NCBI GenBank assembly: GCA_018712515.1
Contig: DVGW01000028.1
Span: 1-64,000 of the forward strand
Direction: 5' to 3'
Origin: Aphodovivens avicola
GTDB taxonomy: Bacteria > Actinomycetota > Coriobacteriia > Coriobacteriales > Eggerthellaceae
DNA length: 64,000 bases
In this document: one piece after another, positions 1 through 8,573 of the stretch
Layout: each line of letters starts with the position of its first letter
Numbering within the stretch: position 1 is the stretch's first letter
The notes under the pieces: model-generated
Told to the model about the DNA's origin: nothing
Seen by the model: only the letters and a program-made list of their open reading frames with translations
The model's database searches: none
Made by a program: the position numbers and the translations under genes

Positions 1-42
1 GAGGGACAAGGTTCCGTACGCAGCCTAACGGCCGGCGGAAAT

Positions 43-64
43 CGCAGGCCCGGCGGGGCCTGCG
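43..64 (-). terminator. Hairpin, probable terminator
   Basis: A perfect 9-bp inverted repeat (CGCAGGCCC / GGGCCTGCG, loop GGCG) lies at the 3' end of the small minus-strand ORF. Read on the minus strand it is followed by ATTTCC, so the U-run is weak. It fits a terminator for the leftward genes. Confidence 0.45.
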
Positions 65-223
65 TCAGCATTGCCAAAAACGCCCATCAAAAGGACGAAT
101 CCCTCTTGACAGAACTATAGGAACACCCCCCTGCTGCCCGGCACAGCCCGTCGCGCACGCGAGCGTCGCGCACAGGACGCAGACTGCGGCGACGGACGGA
201 ATAAGTCTCATTCTTCTCTTCAT
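65..223 (-). CDS. Small putative lipoprotein/exported peptide (52 aa)
   Basis: The ATG at 223 is preceded by AGAAAGGA at good spacing. The product begins MKRRMRLIPS, then has a hydrophobic stretch ending in ACATGCAGQQ, which looks like a signal peptide with a possible lipobox cysteine near residue 27. Only about 25 residues follow, so it is either a very small secreted or lysis-type lipoprotein or the truncated start of a longer gene. It lies 39 bp downstream of the tail-anchored protein gene on the same strand and ends at a hairpin, suggesting a two-gene unit. No family recognised. A longer overlapping frame on the same strand has no ribosome site and was not chosen. Confidence 0.4.
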   Translation of the reverse strand: MKRRMRLIPSVAAVCVLCATLACATGCAGQQGGVPIVLSRGIRPFDGRFWQC

Positions 224-262
224 GGTGTTCCTTTCTGGCGGGGTGTTCGGATGGGCGTCTCC

Positions 263-874
263 CTATCCGAGGAGGCGGGCGATCATGACGATCTCCCAGG
301 CTGAGTGGAGAGCGCAGACGACCGTCAGGCAGCACATCGCGGCGACCATGGCCCTTGCGAACCATCTGTCCACCTTGTCGCCTTCGCGCCGCCTGCTCTC
401 TCTGGCGACTTGATGGGCCGTGACGGGATTGGCCGAGTAGACGTCGGCGTACTCGTCGAACCAATCCGCCTCCCCGCCGATGAGGGCGATCGCCGCTTCC
501 AGGTTCCCGACCAGCGCCTCGGCGTCTACGCCCACCTCGAAGCGGTGCGCCCTATCGAACTTGTCGAGCTCCTCGGGATTGTCCATGAGGGGGAACCGCT
601 CTCCGTTGGCCCCGTTGGCGAGCGAGGTCTTCTCGCAGACGAAGCCCCGCAGCGAGCCGCGCGCCCTCGCCATCTCCTCGGTGCCGGAGAGGCCGTACTT
701 CTCGGCGACCCCCTCGATCGTCTGCAGGAGGTCGTACGCGCCGGCGCTCTGCGCGAAGCCCGGTTCGAACACGAGTTTCAGGATGCGCTCCTCGAGCCCG
801 TCGTAGGCCTCCATCGCCTCGCGGTAGGTGATTCTCGTCCCCGGTTCGGGGAACGCGCGTGCTGTCTTGTCCAT
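263..874 (-). CDS. Hypothetical tail-anchored membrane protein (203 aa)
   Basis: The start at 874 has a strong AAAGGAGG site. The first 165 or so residues are soluble, acidic and probably helical, and there is no signal peptide. A single hydrophobic segment lies at about residues 173-199, after the basic stretch SRRREGDK, so the protein should be held in the membrane by its C-terminus with the bulk in the cytoplasm. It lies inside the genomic island, downstream of the 128-aa protein on the same strand. I do not recognise the family. A membrane effector or sensor role in defence is possible from location only. Confidence 0.65.
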   Translation of the reverse strand: MDKTARAFPEPGTRITYREAMEAYDGLEERILKLVFEPGFAQSAGAYDLLQTIEGVAEKYGLSGTEEMARARGSLRGFVCEKTSLANGANGERFPLMDNPEELDKFDRAHRFEVGVDAEALVGNLEAAIALIGGEADWFDEYADVYSANPVTAHQVARESRRREGDKVDRWFARAMVAAMCCLTVVCALHSAWEIVMIARLLG

Positions 875-950
875 ATGGGCCTCCTTTCATGGGGTGGACG
901 GGGCGCGCGACGTTTCCGCGCATAAGAGGGCTTGCGTTTTTCGCGAATCC

Positions 951-1337
951 CTAAGCTGCTTTGATGAAGCCTTTGACGGCCGATCCAAAAGCCTTCGCTA
1001 CTTGGGCGGATTTTGGATTGAATATGATGGCGATTGCGAATGCCGTTCCGAACGTGTGGCGCAGGATGGTGCCGAGCTGGACCTCTGTCTCCCTCTCCGT
1101 GCAGTCTTCCGCCTTCTTGCACTGGTCGTTTAGGTCGGCAACGAGCTTCTCAACCTCTTCTTGGGTGATTCCCTCGATTTTCAGCCTGCTTCGAATGGCT
1201 TCGGCGTTCGCCTCTCTCATATTGCGGCATTGCTGGAATCCTTCATGGTTCGATTTCAGCACGAAGCTAACGTGCCCGTCCCCAAACTCGATTACTCGAG
1301 AAACGAGTGAAGAGATGTCAATGGATGAGTAAGCCAT
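951..1337 (-). CDS. Hypothetical protein divergent from the ATPase gene (128 aa)
   Basis: I chose the ATG at 1337 because AAAGGAG lies 6 bp upstream; the in-frame ATG at 1352 has no such site. The N-terminal half is mixed and charged (two Cys in QCKKAEDC). The C-terminal 40 residues contain a moderately hydrophobic, Ala/Ile/Phe-rich stretch (about TAFAIAIIF) and end in a small amphipathic segment. The gene is divergent from the ATPase/TOPRIM pair across an AT-rich 195-bp gap, so it may share regulation with it. No family recognised. It could be a small membrane-interacting effector, but nothing proves this. Confidence 0.6.
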   Translation of the reverse strand: MAYSSIDISSLVSRVIEFGDGHVSFVLKSNHEGFQQCRNMREANAEAIRSRLKIEGITQEEVEKLVADLNDQCKKAEDCTERETEVQLGTILRHTFGTAFAIAIIFNPKSAQVAKAFGSAVKGFIKAA

Positions 1338-1532
1338 GATTGCTCCTTTCAAAATGAATTGAGAAATATAGAAATCAGGATTTAAAATTCAAAAACCGAT
1401 TTCTGGCATTTAGTATATTAACAGGATTAGAAACGTCAAGAACAAAATATGAAATACGGAAAATCAGATAACTGCTCTAGAACTTAATTATGATGTGATA
1501 TATTTCGAATATAAAAATCATGGGAGGTGCTA
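1338..1532. promoter_or_regulatory. AT-rich divergent promoter region
   Basis: This 195-bp gap is markedly AT-rich compared with everything from 12 kb onward. It separates the 128-aa gene (leftward) from the ATPase gene (rightward) and must hold both promoters. Several TATA/TAAAT-like hexamers are present (for example around 1498-1516), but I cannot assign one -10/-35 pair with confidence. Confidence 0.45.
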
Positions 1533-3134
1533 ATGGCTATCGATCTTTTTTGCGGAGACCATAAAAAGAGGCTGCCGACTATTCGCATTCAGAAAATCGT
1601 CTTGGATAACTTCAAGAGCATCAGGCATGGCGAAGTGCTGATGGATTGCGGCAAAAGGCCTGCCCCTGCAGGGGAATCGTCCGATATCTTAGGCATCTAT
1701 GGGCAGAACGGCTCCGGCAAAACCTCCGTGATAGAAGCTTTCGCTATCCTCAAGCAGCTTGTTTCCGGAGGCGAACTGCACCCTTATTATTCCGAATGCA
1801 TCGCAATCGGCTCTGAGTTTTCTAGGTTGGAATTCACATTTGACTTGCAGTACCCCGACGGCAAGCAGCGAAAAGTTGTCTATTCTTTTGAAATGAAGGC
1901 TCTGGTTGACTCTGCGGAAGAGGAGATCGAGTCTCCTGATCAGGAGCTAGAGGAGGGATTTGATTCCGTTTTCAAGGCGATGCTTCCCAATGGTAGCGTT
2001 GCGGTTGTCAATGAAAAGATCTTGATGTCTGGTCCTTTTGAAGGGAAGGGCATGAAGCTTCAAGCGGTGATTGATACTTCGCCAGCAGAGGTCGATGTTC
2101 CGTTTATCCCCCTTTCGAAAAGGAGGTTTTTCCTCGGAAACGAGGACAGCTCAACAATCATGGAGCTTGCCATGAACAAGAGAAGCTGCGAAGAGAATTC
2201 CCGTTCTTTTATTTTCTCCTCGAAGACTAGGGTTGCAATGAGGAAGTCCTGGCCCGATGTGTCTGTTGCTCCGTCGGACTACTACGAGGTATTGGTCGAG
2301 CTGTATTGGTTCGCTTCTCGTCGTCTGTTCGTCATTGGCGGTAAGACTCCTTATTCTGTACCGCTTTCGAGATTTCTTCCTCTGTACAGCAGCGACATTT
2401 CGGCTCACCGATACGACCCCTTTGCGAACGCCTTCTTCTCCGATGCGGATGAAAGAGAGGCTCTCGATGCTTACAATCGAGAAATGCAGGCATCGGGCGC
2501 TCCGTCATTGCTTCCGACGGAGGCTCCGTTCCCTCTGCCGGTTTCTCATTTTGAGGCTTATCAAAGCCAACTGGAGACAATTAACATGGTTGTTTCCGAG
2601 CTCATTCCCGGGATGAGCGTTGCGCTGAAAGAAATTGCCCCGATGGTCGGACCTGACGGATCCGAGAGCGTGTTGGCGCAGTTGGTTTCAAGTCGCGACG
2701 GCGTGGAAATGCCGTTCGGCCACGAGTCGGAAGGCGTTCAGAGAATCGTGAGCTCCCTCATGTATCTCATCAGGGCTTTTAATCAGAAGTCGACAACGGT
2801 CGCTATCGACGAATTTGATGCCGGCATTTTCGAGTATCTTCTCGGGGAGATACTCGAAGCGATTCAATCCGGCGGTGTCGGACAATTCATTTTCACATCC
2901 CATAACCTCCGCCCATTGGAAGTCCTAAACAAACGGTTCATCTGTTTCACAACGACCAATCCAGACAATCGCTTCGCGCGCCTCAAGAACGTCGGCGCAT
3001 CAAATAATCTTCGCAATGTCTATTTCAGGGAAATCGTTATGGGCGAGCAGGATGAGGAGTTTTATAGATACACCCAGCAAGCCAAGATAGAGTCGGCGTT
3101 CAGGCGGGCAGGTGGTTCCGGTGGGGCGGCCTAG
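1533..3134 (+). CDS. AAA/ABC-type ATPase of an ATPase-TOPRIM defence pair (533 aa)
   Basis: The ATG at 1533 has GGGAGG 5 bp upstream; an in-frame GTG at 1527 overlaps that site. The sequence opens with the RIQKIVLDNFKSIRHGE signature of SMC/RecF/OLD-type ATPases. Walker A is GQNGSGKT (residues 57-64). An ABC signature-like segment (GHESEGVQRI) precedes a Walker B region (AIDEFDAGIFEYLL), followed by FTSHNLRPLE, an H-loop-like Ser-His. This matches the AAA_15/AAA_21 ATPases found in PARIS (AriA), RloA and other anti-phage systems. It overlaps the next gene, a TOPRIM protein, by 23 bp, so the two are translationally coupled. Likely role: an ATP-dependent sensor or switch holding or activating the TOPRIM effector. 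The exact system type cannot be fixed from sequence alone. Confidence 0.85.
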   Translation: MAIDLFCGDHKKRLPTIRIQKIVLDNFKSIRHGEVLMDCGKRPAPAGESSDILGIYGQNGSGKTSVIEAFAILKQLVSGGELHPYYSECIAIGSEFSRLEFTFDLQYPDGKQRKVVYSFEMKALVDSAEEEIESPDQELEEGFDSVFKAMLPNGSVAVVNEKILMSGPFEGKGMKLQAVIDTSPAEVDVPFIPLSKRRFFLGNEDSSTIMELAMNKRSCEENSRSFIFSSKTRVAMRKSWPDVSVAPSDYYEVLVELYWFASRRLFVIGGKTPYSVPLSRFLPLYSSDISAHRYDPFANAFFSDADEREALDAYNREMQASGAPSLLPTEAPFPLPVSHFEAYQSQLETINMVVSELIPGMSVALKEIAPMVGPDGSESVLAQLVSSRDGVEMPFGHESEGVQRIVSSLMYLIRAFNQKSTTVAIDEFDAGIFEYLLGEILEAIQSGGVGQFIFTSHNLRPLEVLNKRFICFTTTNPDNRFARLKNVGASNNLRNVYFREIVMGEQDEEFYRYTQQAKIESAFRRAGGSGGAA

Positions 3135-3942
3135 GAGAAAATTCGTTTTCCTCCTAGTGGAAGGAAAGACGGACAGACGCGCGCTCTACGGTCCGATATC
3201 GTCGCTGTTCGATTCTTTGCCGACGGAAGGTGAGTCATACGATGTTCGATGCTTCCTGCCCGAGATAGATGGAGATCGAGGAGGAGATATCACTTCATAC
3301 GGAGGCATCTGTCGTGAGACGATCGAGAAAGAGATTAACAAAAGATTCTTGCGAGCTTTTTTCAAAGGAAGCCATCCCTATGTGTATCCGAAAGATGTAA
3401 GCGAGGTCATCCACATCGTTGACCTCGATGGCGCTTTCGTTCCGGATGAGAACGTGATAGCCGGGGGTCCAGGCCCTGATGCGGAGAAAGGCGCTTTCTA
3501 TGATGACCCGCTGATTTGGGCATCCGATGTCGAGGAAATACTGCGGCGTAATCGCCAGAAGTCCCTGAACGTAGGGTATTTGTCCACGTTGAGCGAAATC
3601 GAGATTGGCCGCGGCGGAGGAAAGAGGAAGGTTCCTTACTCCATTTACTATTTCTCCGCCAACCTCGATCATTTCATCGCGGGCGATGCGAACATGCCCT
3701 CCAGCGAAAAAATCAATGCGGCCGATTCCTTTTCGCGGCTTTGCGGTGACGACCATCTGGCGTTCATGGGTCAGCTGCGCGCCATTGGCGCCTGCGTCGA
3801 AGGGATGTCGTACGACGAGTCGTGGGAGCATGCGATAGAGGGCACCAACTCGCTGAGTCGGGGTTCCAATATAAACCTCCTGTTTGAGCGATTCGGGCTA
3901 TGGCAGGCGTTTACTTGCGACGAGGCCGACGCCAATCCGTAA
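3112..3942 (+). CDS. TOPRIM-domain protein, partner of the ATPase (276 aa)
   Basis: The GTG start at 3112 lies inside the 3' end of the ATPase gene; another GTG at 3121 is possible. Near the N-terminus is FLLVEGKTD (VEGKTD at residues 16-21), the acidic first motif of TOPRIM folds, followed by IHIVDLDGAF (DLDG from residue 104), the second acidic motif. Such proteins paired with AAA ATPases include AriB of PARIS (DUF4435), RloB and the OLD nucleases. Expected activity is metal-dependent nucleic-acid cleavage controlled by the ATPase; substrates (for example tRNA in PARIS) cannot be read from the sequence. Overlap and shared strand make a two-gene operon certain in practice. A 232-bp gap follows before the DarT-RecQ unit. 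Confidence 0.8.
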   Translation: MVPVGRPRRKFVFLLVEGKTDRRALYGPISSLFDSLPTEGESYDVRCFLPEIDGDRGGDITSYGGICRETIEKEINKRFLRAFFKGSHPYVYPKDVSEVIHIVDLDGAFVPDENVIAGGPGPDAEKGAFYDDPLIWASDVEEILRRNRQKSLNVGYLSTLSEIEIGRGGGKRKVPYSIYYFSANLDHFIAGDANMPSSEKINAADSFSRLCGDDHLAFMGQLRAIGACVEGMSYDESWEHAIEGTNSLSRGSNINLLFERFGLWQAFTCDEADANP

Positions 3943-4174
3943 TCCTAAAATAGGAATGCATGTCCGCGTATAGGGGATAGGGATTCGCTTGCGCGACGAG
4001 GGGGGATTAGGGAAGGCTGTTTAAGACTCCGGAACGGTAGGCCTCTTATGCGGTCGGGCCAAGCACGGGGTTAAGGATTCGAGTTGTCCCTTTGCGCTGC
4101 TGATAAAATGAGGTCAGATGATCGAAACGCGGCCTTGCGTTTCGGCGCTTACGGCGCTGTAGGATCGGAAGCTA

Positions 4175-7100
4175 TTGAAGAAGAGTCGAAGACAGCTTGA
4201 GGCAGAGTCAGCATTGGATTACCTGCGTGGGCGCGGGGTCAGTCGGTTTGTGCATTTCACGTCTCTCGACAATCTAGAAAGCATCTTGACCAAGGGATTG
4301 ATTCCTCGCCATATGCTCGACAAGGAGGCCGTTTCCTACCACGCCAACGACCAGCTTCGTCTTGATGGCTCGGACCATGTGAACCTCTCTATCACGCATC
4401 CGAACATCAAGCTCTTCTATAAGATTAGAAAGGCATATCCAGGTCGATATTATGTCGTTTTATCTATACGGCCAGACATTCTTCTTGCCTATGCAGGCGA
4501 CGGCGGTCGGCCCCGGTACTCGTTTTTCAATACGAATGCAGCCTCCAATAGGGCGATGAGCTGCACTGTCGAGCAGCTGTTCTCCGGTCAACGTCCCGTA
4601 GGCTTCAAAGAGGAATGGACAACCGACCCTCAAGCGGAGGTGCTGATACCCGGTCCGATACCGCCCGAGTACATCGAATCGATCATCCTTCCGTCTGATT
4701 TTTCGGCGGACGAGGCGCGTCTCGACAAGATCAAGCGGCTCGAATCGAAGGTCGTCACGGCGGGATTAGCGTGCCGCTTCCAGGTGGCCGATATCGTTTT
4801 CGACAATCTGCGAGACAGGATACTCAACGCTTCGCCGGGAGAAAAGTTCGAATACTACTTCCTGTCTTGGCAGTCGTCCGAGGCCGACTATGTATTTCTT
4901 GAGTCCGAGATCGAGAAGCTGCCGACCCGGTCACATTTCGTATCTACTGCCGTACCGATGAGCATGCTCCCACGCTATGCCAGGTATTACGCCGATCCGG
5001 ACAACGGAGTCGAATGGACCCTGGATTTCTACAAGCCTCTGAAGCGTCTTGGGCGCTCCAACGAGGAGGTGGCCGCCCTCGCGGTCATCGAGAAGATCAT
5101 CAACAGGAGTTCGGTGGGCTTGCTGTCGGGAGCCCTCGAGCAGTTCTTCTACGATGCGGTTTTCGGGAGCGATGAATCGCGGCTTAACGAGGCCCTATGG
5201 GCCGATACCTATATGGGCTGCATATCGCAAGCCCATCAGATTCAATGTTCTCTTGTAGAGCTCGTGAAATACCAGCGGATCGGAAAAGGGGCCAAGATCG
5301 GTTTCGTGAAGAACGACGTCGAGGATAATAACCTCACGATCGTTTCGCGCGCCGCAATGAACGATTTGGCTGAGTTGGCTCGAACGGTGTGCGAGCTCTA
5401 CGGTTGCGAAAGCCCCTTCGAGGGTATGACGCACGTCGGACCCGGAGAGACTCGGGATTTCCTCGTTAATTACGCGGCAGAAGGCGAGCTGGAAAATCCC
5501 CGGGAGGCGCATCTGTCCACATTCATGCATTCGACTGCGGTGTGCAATTACGACCCCGTTCAGGTTCAAGTCCCTGTTGCGACGCATCCCACGCCGAGCA
5601 TCATGCGTTCGCTTCTGAGATACATCTTCAGGTTTGATGACTTTAGGGAGGGGCAGTACCCGGCTCTGGAACGGGCCATGGGTCGTAAAGATACGATCGT
5701 GCTTCTCCCTACCGGCAGTGGAAAATCCGTCATATTCCAGCTCCTCGCCCTCGTGACCCCTGGAACGGCGTTTATCGTCTCGCCGATCACTTCGCTAATC
5801 GACGACCAGGTCCAAAATCTCGAGTCGCGGGGCATTGACCGCGTCGTGGGACTCACGGGAAAGACCAAAGATAAGAGAGCGGTAGAAAGAAGGATGGCGA
5901 CGGGCCAGTATCTTATGTGCTACGTCTCGCCAGAAAGATTCCAGATTCAATCTTTCATCGGTGGCGTGCGCAATTATGCAAGCGAGAACCTCGTTTCCGT
6001 CGTGGCCATCGATGAGGCCCACTGCGTCAGCGAATGGGGGCATGACTTCAGGACTTCGTATCTCGGCCTTGCTCGCAACTGCCGCGAGGTGTGCAGAACC
6101 AGGGGTGCTACCCCGCCGCTTTTGGCCCTCACGGGCACGGCTTCGACAAGCGTGCTGATGGACATGAAGAATGATCTTGGAATCACATCTCCCGGATCGA
6201 TTATCAGGCCCGAGACCTTCGACAGGCCCGAGTTGCACTATAGAGTCTTCGCGGCAAAAAGCGAAGACAAGCTGTCTATGCTGGACGATATAATGCGGGA
6301 ATGGCTTCCGAACGACCTCGGCGTCTCGCCAGATATTCTCTATTCTCATACCGGCGACGAAAACACGATGGCTGGAATAGTGTTCTGCCAAAACGCCAGC
6401 GGCCCGTTTGGGCTTATGAATTCGGAAAGAGCAGTACGGTTCGGACACCCTGGCGTATGGGACCATCTGAGCAATGAATACCCTGGCGAATGCTCATACT
6501 ATTGCGGGACGAAGCCCAGAAGGCTCAGCAACGTTTCAGAGGGCGAATGGGCCAAGGACAAAGCAGAACAGGCGCTGAGATTCAAAGAGAACGAGTCGAG
6601 CATCATGGTGGCGACCAAGGCGTTCGGCATGGGCATCGATAAGCCGAATGTCAGATGGGTCATCCACTTCGGCATGCCGAGCAGCCTTGAGTCCTACTAT
6701 CAGGAAGTCGGCCGAGCTGCGCGCGATAAGAGGGACGCCTACGCATACCTGATTCTGTCCGACGACTACCCGACGCTAAATGACAATATTCTCGACCCGA
6801 CGGCATCGGACCTGGTCAGATTGAAGAAGCTCGAAGATTCCAAGGAACGGTTCAAAGGCGACGATGTCAGCAGATGCCTGCATTTTCATACGAGCACTTT
6901 CTCGGGAGTTAGAGAGGAACTTGATGTCGCGCGAAGGGTGTTCGCGATGTGCGGAAGGGATAACTTCTACGACAGGCATTGGCATATCCCGTTTGGGAAT
7001 TCCCGCATTGAGAGCGATCTCGATGGCAAGAACATGCTGGAGCGCGCGATCTACAGGCTCACGTTGCTCGGTGCTTTCCGGGGATATACGGTCGAATACA

Positions 7101-7978
7101 CGGGCTTTAATGAAGGTGAGTTCCTAATCGAACCAGTGATGACCGATGGGCGGGAACTCCGCGAAATCGTGGCAGGGAACTACCTCGAGTACATAAAATC
7201 CTACCAGTCCGATTCGGCTTTTCTCCAGCAGTCAAAGCGCAGCCTGGAAAACGCGGTATCTGGCATTGAAAATGATCGGGAATATATTCTGCACGTGCTC
7301 GGCCATCTGCTGACTAATTTCACTTACAAGATCATCGAAGAGGGTCGCCGCAGGGCCATTATGACGATGCTCGATGCCGGTCGAAAGGCTGCACGGTTAG
7401 AATCTCTTAACGAGGCGGAGGCTTTTCTTAGAGACCAGATCGTGGGTTATCTATCCACCGGAGGCGTCGAAGACGAGGAGATGGGCCTCACCTCCGTTCT
7501 CTACGATGCAACAGATATCGGAAAGCTTCTTGGTGTCATTGAGCAAGCGGTGTTCGCACAAGAAGAAAGGGCGACATTGCAACAGATACTGAGGCTATTG
7601 GAGGATTACCCGCAGCACTACGGATTCTATTTCATGGCGGCCGCGATACAGGCTCTCGAGGGGGATGCCGCCGGCTCGGTCCGCTCGGTTCGCAGCATGA
7701 TTCATTTCGGCACAGAGAGCTACGGTCTGTCTGCCGAGCAATGCGCGTACAACTTCATGAGGTTCCTCGGCGGGGCAACTGCGGAGCCTGTCGGACTCGG
7801 GGTCAAAGATAGGATATTGATCGAGCTGTCCGAGACGACGGACGTGGCCTATGGATCGCTTCTCGATAAGCTTCCGGAAGCCGATGCTCGGACGATAGCC
7901 AACCTCGACGGCCTCGAATCAATAATTGGCAGCATAGATAAGGAAATGAGATGGAAGATAGCCAGTACAGAACGATAG
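4175..7978 (+). CDS. DarT-like DNA ADP-ribosyltransferase fused to RecQ-like helicase (1267 aa)
   Basis: TTG start with GGAAG upstream. Residues 20-175 match the DarT (DUF4433) family: FVHFTSLDNLESIL, GLIPR, VNLSITHPN, FFNTNAAS and QAEVLIPGPIPPEYIESI. Arg45 and Glu155 are spaced like the catalytic Arg/Glu pair I recall for Thermus DarT (51/160). Residues about 180-480 are unassigned. Residues about 485-900 are a RecQ-type SF2 helicase: TGSGKS at 513-518, DEAH at 613-616, LLALTGTAS, FGMGIDKPN and QEVGRAAR at 843-850. The last 370 residues are unassigned and carry no obvious HRDC or zinc site. DarT modifies bases of single-stranded DNA with ADP-ribose from NAD+; RecQ makes single-stranded DNA. 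The next gene starts 28 bp before this one ends. No macrodomain DarG is present. Confidence 0.88.
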   Translation: MKKSRRQLEAESALDYLRGRGVSRFVHFTSLDNLESILTKGLIPRHMLDKEAVSYHANDQLRLDGSDHVNLSITHPNIKLFYKIRKAYPGRYYVVLSIRPDILLAYAGDGGRPRYSFFNTNAASNRAMSCTVEQLFSGQRPVGFKEEWTTDPQAEVLIPGPIPPEYIESIILPSDFSADEARLDKIKRLESKVVTAGLACRFQVADIVFDNLRDRILNASPGEKFEYYFLSWQSSEADYVFLESEIEKLPTRSHFVSTAVPMSMLPRYARYYADPDNGVEWTLDFYKPLKRLGRSNEEVAALAVIEKIINRSSVGLLSGALEQFFYDAVFGSDESRLNEALWADTYMGCISQAHQIQCSLVELVKYQRIGKGAKIGFVKNDVEDNNLTIVSRAAMNDLAELARTVCELYGCESPFEGMTHVGPGETRDFLVNYAAEGELENPREAHLSTFMHSTAVCNYDPVQVQVPVATHPTPSIMRSLLRYIFRFDDFREGQYPALERAMGRKDTIVLLPTGSGKSVIFQLLALVTPGTAFIVSPITSLIDDQVQNLESRGIDRVVGLTGKTKDKRAVERRMATGQYLMCYVSPERFQIQSFIGGVRNYASENLVSVVAIDEAHCVSEWGHDFRTSYLGLARNCREVCRTRGATPPLLALTGTASTSVLMDMKNDLGITSPGSIIRPETFDRPELHYRVFAAKSEDKLSMLDDIMREWLPNDLGVSPDILYSHTGDENTMAGIVFCQNASGPFGLMNSERAVRFGHPGVWDHLSNEYPGECSYYCGTKPRRLSNVSEGEWAKDKAEQALRFKENESSIMVATKAFGMGIDKPNVRWVIHFGMPSSLESYYQEVGRAARDKRDAYAYLILSDDYPTLNDNILDPTASDLVRLKKLEDSKERFKGDDVSRCLHFHTSTFSGVREELDVARRVFAMCGRDNFYDRHWHIPFGNSRIESDLDGKNMLERAIYRLTLLGAFRGYTVEYTGFNEGEFLIEPVMTDGRELREIVAGNYLEYIKSYQSDSAFLQQSKRSLENAVSGIENDREYILHVLGHLLTNFTYKIIEEGRRRAIMTMLDAGRKAARLESLNEAEAFLRDQIVGYLSTGGVEDEEMGLTSVLYDATDIGKLLGVIEQAVFAQEERATLQQILRLLEDYPQHYGFYFMAAAIQALEGDAAGSVRSVRSMIHFGTESYGLSAEQCAYNFMRFLGGATAEPVGLGVKDRILIELSETTDVAYGSLLDKLPEADARTIANLDGLESIIGSIDKEMRWKIASTER

Positions 7979-8568
7979 AGCAGCAGGCACTGCAGATCGT
8001 CGGAACCCTCAACAGGCTCAAAGAGGAGATCGAGGGGTATAGGGACGCCAGGCTTGAGTCGCAGAGAACTCTCGAGTCGCTCGATGGATTGCTCGATGCT
8101 GTGACCGGTGCCGCAAAGCAGCTTAGCGATGCTGCCAGGGATCTCAGGGAGAGCGACTATATGGAGCTCTATGAGAGGATGTCCGCGGAGGCCGAAGTGC
8201 TGACTTCGGCATGCAAAACGCTACAGCAGAACCTTGAGGGGGTTCCCAACGAGGTCGAGGCGATGCTAAGGGCGCAGCAGGCAATGCAGGACGAGGCTCG
8301 ATCGACATTTGCGACTCAGCTCAGGGAGCTGATTGAATCCGACGCATCATCGCGCGAGGAGACGCAAAAGGGCATAGCGGCCGCTTGCGAGGGCGTGATC
8401 GACCGCCTCGATCAGCTGCCGACGATTTTTGCGACCTCTCTCGAGACGCACGAGGCCAAGCAAGCAGAGAAAGACCGCGAGCTCATCGAGCGCGTTTCCA
8501 ATCTTGAGAAGGTTATCGCGAGGATCGACCGCAACACTCAAAAGGGCTTTGGAAAGGAACGGGGATAG
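7951..8568 (+). CDS. Coiled-coil protein of the DarT-RecQ operon (205 aa)
   Basis: The ATG at 7951 lies inside the end of the DarT-RecQ gene (28-bp overlap), so translation is coupled. The product is almost entirely heptad-like helix (LNRLKEEIEG, LESLDGLLDA, LIERVSNLEKVIARIDR), with no transmembrane segment, no cysteine clusters and no catalytic motif. It lies between the helicase and the NADAR-like gene, with only 5 bp before the latter. Best guess is a structural or adaptor subunit, such as an oligomerisation scaffold that tethers toxin and antitoxin or senses DNA. No family recognised. Confidence 0.75.
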   Translation: MEDSQYRTIEQQALQIVGTLNRLKEEIEGYRDARLESQRTLESLDGLLDAVTGAAKQLSDAARDLRESDYMELYERMSAEAEVLTSACKTLQQNLEGVPNEVEAMLRAQQAMQDEARSTFATQLRELIESDASSREETQKGIAAACEGVIDRLDQLPTIFATSLETHEAKQAEKDRELIERVSNLEKVIARIDRNTQKGFGKERG

Positions 8569-8573
8569 ACATT

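Noticed and set aside
87..464. 125-codon minus-strand frame overlapping the small lipoprotein-like and tail-anchored genes
   Set aside because: Arg-rich translation, no ribosome site, and it overlaps two better-supported frames.
4175..7978. Ordinary chromosomal RecQ helicase
   Set aside because: It is about twice the normal length, carries a DarT-like front, lacks a recognisable HRDC end, and sits on an integrated island.
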